Of a stretch of DNA of 64,000 nucleotides, positions 55,501-64,000 are shown piece after piece. Both the position numbers and the translations under genes were made by a program. The DNA comes from Bidens hawaiensis (taxonomy: Eukaryota > Streptophyta > Magnoliopsida > Asterales > Asteraceae). The stretch spans positions 248,001-312,000 of the forward strand of contig JAIQDT010000234.1 of NCBI GenBank assembly GCA_021521415.1, in the 5' to 3' direction. The notes under the pieces are model-generated. The model ran no database searches. It saw only the letters and a program-made list of their open reading frames with translations, and was not told the origin of the DNA. Each line of letters begins with the position of its first letter. The stretch's first letter is position 1.

Positions 55501-56059
55501 GCGAAGTTACACTTGAAGGCGAAGTTCATCAGGCGAACTTAATCTTGCAGGCGAAGTTATCGCGCTGCAGATCTGTTTGCCCATAAATCCTTCGTTTCTT
55601 AGCCAAATAACTCGATTTTGGTACCCACGGAATCGTATGATCGGCGCCTACAAATCCCAACCATCAAATCGGCCTAAAATCGACGCTTTAGGGGTCCGAT
55701 TTGGGCAGTTTGGGTTTCGGGTCCTGTTAACCCATTCAATCCTAACCATTTTCAGTAAAATTAGCTTTGGTGGATTTGTTCTTACCTTACCAACTCAGAT
55801 CTATCAACAAAATCTCGGGTCTCGGCTTCGAATCTTGATCGGTTAGAATGTGTGAAGAAAGAAGATGGAAATGAAAGGTTGGGTTTGGGATGGGATATTT
55901 ATATCCCTCTAAGCCCACGGACCCGAGGCCCATTCTCATTTAACCCATCTTACGCAATCTAAGCCCAACTCCCTCCTTACTCGACACTAAATAATTAACA
56001 ACGTGAAATCACTAAACATAACTTTCTTTATTTAAAAATTAAAATTTTAGGATGTTACA

Positions 56060-58182
56060 TAAAGGGCTGTTCTATTGATGAAACCTGCTTGGTTTGTGAT
56101 ATAGGGCTTGTATCTAGCTTGCATAGAAGCTCAAGAACCTGAAAACTTGATTAGAAAGTCGGAAACGAGCCAAACCCGCTAAGGTAATGCCGAAACACTC
56201 GCTTACGGGCTATTTAAGTTAAGGTTGTGATGTGCATATTATTAGGCCTTGAATCTTTGCAGGGACATCAGGGACCATGTCAATGAGTCCCTTTTTAAAT
56301 TTGGTAATTTTTCGACCATTTGAGAATATTTGGCGAATTTATTACCGAATTGGGACGTTTAGTTGGGAAAAATAGCTAAAATACTTCAAAAATTATGAAT
56401 TTTTTCTGGGAACTCAGATTTGATGTATTTTGATCACATATGAATTTTGGGATCATTCGGAGAAGACTAAAGGTATTTTGTTTATTTGCGTTCGTGTGAA
56501 TTTTTATAGCCGAATTTGGGCCGAAAAGAATATCGCACAAGATTTTTATATTCTGGAATTGATACAGGTTGTTTTGGGAAATTATTTGAGTATTCAGGAA
56601 TTTTTATGGAATTTTTGGAAATTGTTTGGGGTAAACGGACGATTTTCAGGCGAAATATAGCTGATAAAACGAATTTTTATAAATTAATAAATCAGTAAAT
56701 AAATTCCAAAAATATTTTTATAAAAATCTACATATTTTAATTGATAAGTGGTTAAATTTTAATAATTTAATGAATAACGGTTAAATAATTATGCTAATCT
56801 GAATATTAAACAAATTCAGTTTTTATAACAACCGGCAAGTTCGCGACTAGTGAACCTGCGGGAAAATCAAAACACTAAGACTGATCAAAAATCATATTTT
56901 TGGACTAATTAAGTAAAAACGAACTTTTCTATGAAAAACCTGGACAATCCGGATGGATTGTGCGCGTTTCTTCTTAAATTAAACTGTATAAACGGAAACG
57001 GGCCCCGTGGCTAAACCGGGACCCCAGTATGTGATCCTTCTTTATAATTTAATCATTTTATTAACCAATACATTTACTCAAGCTTATTTTCCCATAAGTT
57101 TTTTCTGTACGCGTAAACGAACAACTTGGCCCAGCTGGGAAATCGGGAGTCTGAGCCAAGTTCGGTTTTAAGTGTTAGACATTGAACAACATCACAACCT
57201 AAGCCTATTGCCACTTTCTGGGCGTTCCAGCTACACCCAGATTATTTATACAGCCCAGTTTAGTATTGAGATTTTAATAATATTAAAATATTAATATTAT
57301 TATAATATTGATTATAGGAACTACTGATAGCGGACCGAACAAACCACAAGCTGATACAGTACTGAATATCTACTAAACCGAGAGTTTCATGAACACACTT
57401 TTAAACTGTTGTACGAACTTTTGGGGTGAAAAGCATGTTTGATTACATATACATACCTGAAACTTGTACTGATGTGAATTATCTAAGTGCTAACACACGA
57501 AAGTCCCCACGATCACAGTGATTAACTTCGAGCCGGTGGCTTGTGAATAGTACTATTGGTTTGACAAACCCAAACGGAATCGGCATGGTTGCCGTGTCAC
57601 ATAGCGCCATTTGCACATGACCATATTTATACAAATAGGTTATGTAGTGTTAGACATAGCTACAGGGGCATGTTGTGGGCGGAAAGGGGCCACAGTGGTT
57701 GATTGAGCGTGGGAAATAGAGGCACGCAGCACATATAGTTAAGGCTTCACTGTAGCTTAGCATAATTACATCACATACATCATTTACATACATACATACT
57801 TATTTCATGATTACAAGTGTTAACTTGTGAATACTCATTACTGTTTTCTTGAAATTCGTGAAACTCACCAACTCTAGTAGTTGACCCGTTTTAAACTGCT
57901 TTTCAGGTGTACTTAAATCGGAGTAATTTGGTGACCTGTTACTTGCCTGAAGTATGTGGTTGATGCTACGTGAATAGAAGCAAGGGCGATAGTAGTAAGA
58001 ATGTATAGTTAACGAACTAGTTTTGTTTGTATCGCCTAGACTGTAAAACAATGATAGAACGAAGATATGTAATATATTGTAAATTAGTTTGTAATGTTTC
58101 TTTATAAACAATGTATTGATATCAGAGGTGTCTGTTACATTCCCGTTTTACGCTTCCGCATTGTGCTAGTCGGGGTGTGACA
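56060..58182 (+). mobile_element. GYP-X second LTR, part 3, to its end
   Basis: 56060-57175 matches 9525-10638 of the first LTR. 57176-58182 is the part the first LTR has lost. It ends GGGGTGTGACA; the last 300 bp are similar to the GYP-Y LTR end. The reverse complement of this end starts at 63619. Confidence 0.82.
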
Positions 58183-58483
58183 GAAGTTGGTATCAGAGCC
58201 ATTGGTTATAAAGGATTAGGTTATCCCTTAGGGTACCTAAAATATAACCGTAGGCTCGATCAACTCTGGGAAAATAATAGAATAATAAATTAATATTATA
58301 TACTGATGGATGTCGGGATGAACTTGTAGGGCAAAAGAGTTATTGTGGTCCGGAACATAATAACAGACTTGCTTGTACGAGGGAATTCTGGGAGAAGTTG
58401 CGGAACGTGTGGTTAGGTAAAAATGGCAACATATGTGTATAAGAGGTAATGTGAAAGTATATATATATGTAACACTCATACGT
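58183..58483 (+). other. GYP-X primer site and leader stub
   Basis: TTGGTATCAGAGCC at 58187-58200 and 280 bp of leader matching the GYP-Y leader. An LTR followed by a primer site is a 5' LTR, so this LTR began a further internal region that is now cut off at the Tat junction. Confidence 0.78.
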
Positions 58484-58561
58484 GAAGGAATACTTATCCT
58501 CAGCAAGAAAGAGCGTTGGTGATGAAGGAATACTTATCCCTGAAGGAATACTTATCCTCAG
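58484..58561 (+). repeat. Triplicated 16-21-bp junction patch
   Basis: GAAGGAATACTTATCC occurs at 58484, 58524 and 58542. An AAGAAAGAG piece between the first two copies is found upstream of the same motif in Tat-A (about 671). It sits exactly where Tat-B resumes. Confidence 0.8.
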
Positions 58562-59349
58562 CACCACTCCTAATGAAGCTAGTTGATGATGAACCATTAT
58601 CTTTGTATTTAGCTGTTTCGGGGAGTGCAATAAGTGCTATCCTGGTCAAAGATCATGAAGGTCAACAACATCCTATATATTATGTAAGTAAAACTCTACT
58701 AGATGCTGAATCCAGGTATTCTTATCTTGAAAATTTAATTTTAGCACTTATAATGGCTTCTACTAAACTAAGACATTTCTTTGCAACTCATGCTATTCAT
58801 GTAAAGACTAACTATCCTATTAAGGTTGCTTTGAGGAAACCAGAAATATCAGGTAGGATGGCAAAATGGGCTGTGAAACTTAGTGCATACGATATTTTGT
58901 ATGAACCAAGGACAACCATCACCCAGGCACTTGCCGACTATGTTGCTGATTTTAGCCAGGATATCCTTGAAGAAGTAGAAAAAGAGGTTCAACAATTGGA
59001 AATCAAGGAGAGTTGGACTTTGCATACAGATGGAGCCTCTAACATAAGAGGAACAAGTCTAGGTATCCTGCTAAAATCACCACAGGGGGACATTATACCT
59101 CTATCTATATCGTGTGAATTTCAGGCCACTAATAATGAGGCTGAGTATGAAGCCTTGATAGCAGGTTTACAACTAGCTAAAGATATGAAGGTCAAGTATC
59201 TTCAAGTTTATGTTGCTTCATTATTATTAGCTAACCATTTTAATGGATCTTATGCAGTAAATGCAGAAAACTTAGCAAAATATTTAGAAATAGTTAAGCA
59301 ATTAGCTATGTGTTTAGAAACATTTGATATAGTACAAGTACTAAGATAA
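58542..59349 (+). pseudogene. Tat-B RNase H and second RNase H
   Basis: Resumes Tat-B at KEYLSSAPLLMK, then LYLAVSGSAISAILVKD (first RNase H) and WTLHTDGASNIRG ... NNEAEYEALIAG (second RNase H). The acidic residue in VYVDSLLL of Tat-A is Ala here (VYVASLLL), so the second RNase H is inactive by inspection. Ends at a TAA/TAG pair at 59347-59352. Confidence 0.87.
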
Positions 59350-60704
59350 TAGAACATTGAAGCAGATGCCTTAGCAAATTTGGCATCATCACTCAGGATA
59401 CCAGATGACATCAAGATACCTATCGTGCATATCTTGACTCCAGCAACAAAGGAGAACCACGAAGTCACGGAAACTTTAAAACCTGTTGACAATCCAGCAT
59501 CCTGGACCCGTCCCATATACGCTATCTTCAGGATTACGAGATCCCAGAAGGAGAAAATCCTAGAGCTTTCCGAATGAAGGTAACCAAGTATATTATCGTA
59601 AATGATATTTTGTATAGAAAAATATTTGCAGGTCCATACTTGAGGTGCTTGGAACATCACGAAGCACAAGAAGTCCTCAAGGACATGCATGAAGGTGATT
59701 GCGGAAACCACACTGGGGGCAGAGCCTTAGTATCCAAGATACTTAGGGAAGGTTACTTCTGGCCAACAATGAAGAAAGATGCGATGAATTTCTCCAGGAG
59801 GTGTGATGCTTGTCAAAGACATAGCAACATCTTGCATCAACCAGCTGAACCATTACATCATATCATATCCCTGTGGCCATTTATGAAATGGGGAATGGAT
59901 ATTGTGGGAAAGCTGCTCAAGGCTCCTGGTGGAAAAGTCTTTATGCTAGCCATGACGGATTACTTCTCCAAATGGATTGAAGCTGAGGCGTTTGTCTAAC
60001 TTAAAGAGAAGGATGTGATCTCATTTATCAAGCGCAATATCCTGACAAGATTCGGTATCCCTACAGAGATCATTTGTGATAACAGTTCACAGTTCATTGG
60101 TAGCAGAACCACCAACTTTTGTGAAAGTTGGGGAATCAAGATGGTGACAACAACACCAGTACATCCTCAAGCCAATGGTCAAGCTGAGTCAAGTAATAAA
60201 ATCATCATCAACAATTTGAAGAAAAAGTTGGGGTCCAAGAAAGGAAAATGGGCTGAAGAGTTGCCATTCGTACTTTGGGATGATAGGACCACTTCAAAAA
60301 AAGCAACGGGTCAAATACCTTTGTATTTATTGTTTGGGGCCGAAGCTGTTATCCCTACAGAGATGGTGATCCCCACAGCAAGAACCAGCATCCAAGATAC
60401 TGAGTCCAACAACCAAATCCTTATTAAAGACCTTGACACTATTGTGAGCTCAGATACCTTGCCTATCAACAAAGAATAGCTAAGTCGTACAACAAGAACA
60501 TCCGAATTCAAAGATTCCAAGTAGGAGATACGGTGTTAAGCCAGAATACCACTAACCCAGCAGATGGAAAGCTAGCTCCAAAGTGGGAAGGTCCTTACTT
60601 GATCAACGCAGAAGCAGTTAAAGGGGCCTACAAGCTGGTTACTATGGTGGGTGTTCCCTTACCAAGATCTTGGAACGCTATTCATCTCAAAGCATATTTC
60701 TGTT
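59350..60704 (+). pseudogene. Tat-B integrase
   Basis: After EADALANLASSLR and a frameshift: the zinc finger intact (HEGDCGNHTGGR, CDACQRH); core [13 protein letters not shown], then a TAA at 59997-59999; CDNSSQF (Gly to Ser next to the aspartate); NGQAESSNK with the glutamate kept. A frameshift near 60440 and a C-terminal tail follow (KLAPKWEGPYLI, WNAIHLKAYFC at 60537-60704). Confidence 0.87.
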
Positions 60705-61621
60705 AGTATCCTCAACCGGTATGCTCATATCCTTAACATTTTAGGATAAAGGTATGTTCCCTAACCTATCTTTAAATTTTTACATATTTGAACTTTATTA
60801 TCTCTTTATCAAGTTTACTGACTTAAGCATCGGATGGGGGTTAGCGAGGCTAACACCCACCCCTCATCAAGAGTTTAGTGTTTTGAGGGTATCCTAAGCA
60901 TACGTTATATTGACAATAGCTAGAGGCTGATCACCTCCCACATGAACAAGATATCCTTGATATCTTCTAAGGTTTAAAGGTCTTCACATTTCTCACGAAT
61001 TGGGTAACACCCTGCCTGGAGCGCACGATATTCGACTATAGTTCGAGGCAGCCGGACCTGACCAGCTGATAATCCGGTTGTTGTTGGCTATAGATAGGAT
61101 CCTCAAGATAAGTGGCAGACGTGCCACACATACATACTAAGGTTTATAACATTTTCATGTTATCTAAGGTTTCTGCATTTTCATGTCGCTCACATTTGGG
61201 AATTCCCAAGTTTTATCTAAGGTTTGGACATTTTCATGTCTCTAAAGTAGGTCTTGTCGCCAGAAAATAGGCTTTATCGCCAGTAAAAGGGCTCTATGGC
61301 CAGTGAATGGGCTTTATCGCCCGAATTGTCTTACTTTGTTTTGACAGATCGGAAATCGGCTAAGTGTAGAAGTGTTACTAAGGTGTTCTTAACTTAAAAA
61401 ATTCCAGAAGTATGATACGTAAAAAGATCAACAGTTGGGGACATCATATGTAAGCTTATTAAGTTTATAAGTGTTCTCTACAAAGGTACTCTTTACAATT
61501 TGTCTTTTTACACGTTTTGTCTTTCAAGATGTAATCTTTTGGTTTAATTATGACAATTCACAGTTACTTAAGATTTAAGGATATATTGTCCTTAAAGGTG
61601 TTTTATCCTAATACATAATAG
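60705..61621 (+). other. Tat-B 3' non-coding region
   Basis: Homologous to 2889-3845 of Tat-A, with the GCATCGGA, CATTTTCATG and GCTTTATCGCC blocks. About 430 bp before the LTR, including the polypurine tract seen at 4257-4271, are deleted: the LTR starts straight after AATACATAATAG. Confidence 0.65.
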
Positions 61622-62136
61622 TGTTAGGGCTCGGATTTTCAGTATCCTCAGCAAACATTATATTCAGAATAATTCCAGGATGCGGTATCCCCTAAGATAA
61701 CAAGTATCCCAAATGTGTTATATAACTAACAAATCGTTCGCAGCCTTTCCTTTTTTACCAGGTCAAAGACCGTTGCTATGATCTCCCGAAGACTCGCACT
61801 TGCTGTTGTTAGAACGTGGCCGATAAGGAAAACTTATTAGATTGAATGATTAACGGCTAATTGGATTCGGTCTCTTGTTTCCTAAATTATAGGCCATATT
61901 GTTAGCTTTATATTTGTATAAATAGAGCCGAACTCGGATCACAACACCCACTTTTTTAGCACTCGAGGGACTTACTAGTACTCGCTTTCATTGTAATCAC
62001 GATCCGATTAAGCTCCACCACTTGTAATCAAATTTTATTAATAAATTGATGGTGATAGTTTTCACCGCCCGGGGTTTTTTTCCTTGTTATCCTAAGGATA
62101 ACGGATTTTTTTCCTCGCAACAAATCTCCATGTTCA
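61622..62136 (+). mobile_element. Tat LTR, 3'-truncated
   Basis: Starts TGTTAGGGCTCGG, TATA-like TATAAATAGA at 61917-61926. It breaks off after CAACAAATCTCCATGTTC and lacks the last part of the LTR and the primer site present at 5360-5460. The text resumes 35 bp before the Tat-C gag ATG. Confidence 0.78.
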
Positions 62137-62169
62137 AATCATATTTCATTCATTTTCATTCTCTTTACA

Positions 62170-62817
62170 ATGGCCTCACAACCAAAAACCTGCTCAGTCT
62201 TTGCTCCGGTGGTCACCGCTGCTTCAAATGTAAACTCAGGACCTCCACCAGTGCCGAAGAAGAACACTCAGCCCAGAGGAGAATTTCCATCATTCGCGGG
62301 ATCCTCTACACGGGTAGACCCGGTTATTTCTAACAATGACATTTTTGCTTTGACGAAACAGGTCAAAACACATATGGAGCAGCAAGAAAAGACCAACTCA
62401 TGGCAATTTAAGGAGATTGAAGGGATCAAAAAGAGGCCAGGGCAGGAGGCTACTCCAATCATGCCCAGGATTCTTGATTTTGTTTCTCCATGATCATCCA
62501 TCCTTCAGAATCCCGGATCCTTGGGGACACAATCAACAAGGACTCCGTCTCAGCAGCAATCAGGATACGGAGGAACTTATCTTCCGGTATCCTCGGAATT
62601 TCCTAGACCAACAAGGCCAGAATCCATCAACATGCAGCCTCGTTCAACCATGCCAGCCGGTATATTCTCGGCAGGATCTCCCATGGTGTCCTCTGAAGTG
62701 CAAGTTGGAGTTGACATCCCAATGCAGGTGTCACCTTATCCTGAGGATACCCTCAATGGAGGAACTAGCCGTCAAGGCTCAGGATAACCGAGACCTAACC
62801 ACAACCTTGGTAACCGA
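62170..62817 (+). pseudogene. Tat-C gag, N-terminal fragment
   Basis: MASQPKTCSVFAPVVTAAS, matching Tat-B gag at 5524; a TGA near 62491 and a frameshift; then the PSQQQSGYGG and RSTMPAGIFSAGS segments to GSG at 62787. Sequence similarity to Tat-B ends near GGTAAC (62809-62814), where another repeat starts. Confidence 0.78.
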
Positions 62818-63618
62818 TGTGTTGCAAAACACACTTATTTTTCGCACCTTTTATTTACGTTATTATATTATATTTTATGTATTTTAACTTGTTTTATATA
62901 GGTTTTACATAGTTTTAATTATCTTGTAGGTTATGGGTTAAAAAAAGAAAAAAACCGGACTTGAGATGAGCTCTTATTATTATTATAATACAAAAAAAGA
63001 AAAAAAACCCTAGCCCCTAACTTACCTTGTCTGATTGCAGACTGAGCAGCAAGAGAAAGAAAAAAGAAAGTTTAGGGTTTGAAGGTGTGGAGGCTAAGGA
63101 AGAAGAAGGAGGCAAGAACCAAGGCTCGGGGACGATTCTCATTCGTTTTTTCACAGCCATGAGCAGCCATAACCATCTTATATCCTTTCTCTTTAAACAT
63201 TGTTCATCATTTTATCTTTCTTGATCAATTGTTACATAGTTTGCAATTGTGTTAGAGATTGACTTGTTTATGATTGCTATTGATTGTTGAACGATTGTTA
63301 AGATAATTGGGATAAGTTTATTAATGATTTTATTGAGTATTCATGGCTGTCCAAAAATGATTAGAGGCTAAACATGTCGGTTCTACCTAGGAATGATGAT
63401 TGTTGTTAGTGTTTGATGAGTTTATTGGATTGTTTGATTGATAGACTTGAATTATTATTGTAAAGTTTGATTTAGACATGAAATAGGTTGTGTTTGATGG
63501 CTGGAAATTTTGGTAATTCATTGCTTAAACTCCTTGTGTTGGTTGATTAATTTTGTATTGATTGATCGGTGCTTGTTTGATTCTAGACTTTGTGTTTAGG
63601 GTTTGTTTGCGGTAGGTA
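62818..63618 (+). mobile_element. Unidentified LTR-like fragment
   Basis: Starts TGTGTTGCAAAACACAC (a small inverted repeat), is AT-rich, then has AAAAACCCTAG and a purine-rich stretch, and is cut at 63618 by an inverted GYP-X LTR. Start and composition fit an LTR of another gypsy family, but no second copy is in the window. The frame 63027-63224 does not look like a gene. Confidence 0.35.
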
Positions 63619-64000
63619 TGTCACACCCCGATTAGCACAATGCGGAAGCGTAAAACGGGAATGTAACAAACACCTCTGGTATTAACACATTGTTTACAAA
63701 GAAACATTACAAACTAATTTACAATATATTACAACTCATTGTTCTATCGTTGTTTTACAGTCTAGGTGATATAAACAAAACTAGTTCGTTAACTATACAT
63801 TCTTACTACTAACGCCTTTGCTTCTATTCACATAGCATCAACCACACACCTCAGGCAAGTAACAGATCACCCAATCATTCCAATTTAGGTACACCTGAAA
63901 AGCAGTTTAAAACGGGTCAACTACTAGAGTTGGTGAGTTTCACGAGTTTCAAGAAATCAGTAATGAGTATTCACAAGTCAACACTTGTAATCATGAAATA
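63619..64000 (-). mobile_element. End of an inverted GYP-X LTR, running off the window
   Basis: TGTCACACCCCGATTAGC onward is the reverse complement of 57800-58182 with few differences. The two copies face each other around the Tat-B/Tat-C segment. Confidence 0.85.

Larger units (their letters stand above)
54013..56059 (+). mobile_element. Solo LTR of an unplaced LTR-retrotransposon family, TAAAG duplication
   Basis: 2047 bp from TGTAAGGCCCCG to GGATGTTACA, flanked by TAAAG at 54008-54012 and 56060-56064. No coding region inside. Most simply an LTR left by LTR-LTR recombination. Orientation is not certain; the ends and the TCACCTGGATCC text resemble plant gypsy LTRs. Two tandem arrays are listed separately. 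Confidence 0.82.

Noticed and set aside
63027..63224. 65-codon frame in the final LTR-like piece
   Set aside because: Lys/Glu-rich start from a purine-rich stretch; no homologue or context.

Overview
This window is eukaryotic plant DNA made almost entirely of LTR retrotransposons. I see no host protein gene, rRNA, tRNA or CRISPR. The evidence is: plant-type Ty3/gypsy polyproteins with a second RNase H (Tat clade) or a C-terminal chromodomain (Tekay/Del-like chromoviruses); Ty1/copia proteins of Sirevirus type; LTRs with TG...CA ends; primer sites matching the initiator tRNA-Met 3' end; and 5-bp target duplications. From memory the Tekay-like and Sirevirus-like proteins resemble those of Asteraceae genomes. 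That is an inference from style, not a search.

Layout, outermost to innermost. (1) 1-8593 and 58484-62817: degenerate Tat elements in a head-to-tail array. It runs Tat-A (pol, 3' region), LTR plus partial LTR (4272-5439), Tat-B (gag, protease, RT; resuming after the insertion at RNase H and integrase, 58484-60704), LTR (61622-62136), and Tat-C (gag start). (2) 8594-58483 interrupts Tat-B. It is an old Tekay-like element, GYP-X, with LTRs of about 3 kb. Its first LTR (8594-10638) is fused to an inverted, truncated Sirevirus-like copia (COP-1, 10639-17383). Its decayed gag-pol follows (17958-22077), and then its second LTR, split into 22075-22311, 53570-54012 and 56060-58182. (3) That second LTR received two insertions: COP-2 (22312-53569, duplication AAAAC) and a solo LTR (54013-56059, duplication TAAAG). 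(4) COP-2 received a second Tekay-like element, GYP-Y (23739-46795, duplication GAAGC). (5) The 3' LTR of GYP-Y received GYP-Z (34646-45978, minus strand, duplication ATAGT). GYP-Z is complete, with one 1536-codon gag-pol frame and LTRs of identical length. (6) 62818-64000 holds an unidentified LTR-like piece and the end of an inverted GYP-X LTR.

LTR differences counted by eye follow the nesting: 4 in 447 bp for COP-2, 3 plus one repeat unit in about 3.4 kb for GYP-Y, 2 in 2697 bp for GYP-Z.

Three things stand out. COP-2 has lost nearly all of gag-pol but keeps a long non-gag-pol gene (50145-52999) with what looks like its own TATA box and a 5' UTR intron. GYP-Y has near-identical LTRs around a long-dead pol, which suggests it was mobilised in trans. 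A short GCGAAGTT/AACTTCGC word is multiplied in copia LTRs, leaders and 3' regions, and also in the unrelated solo LTR.
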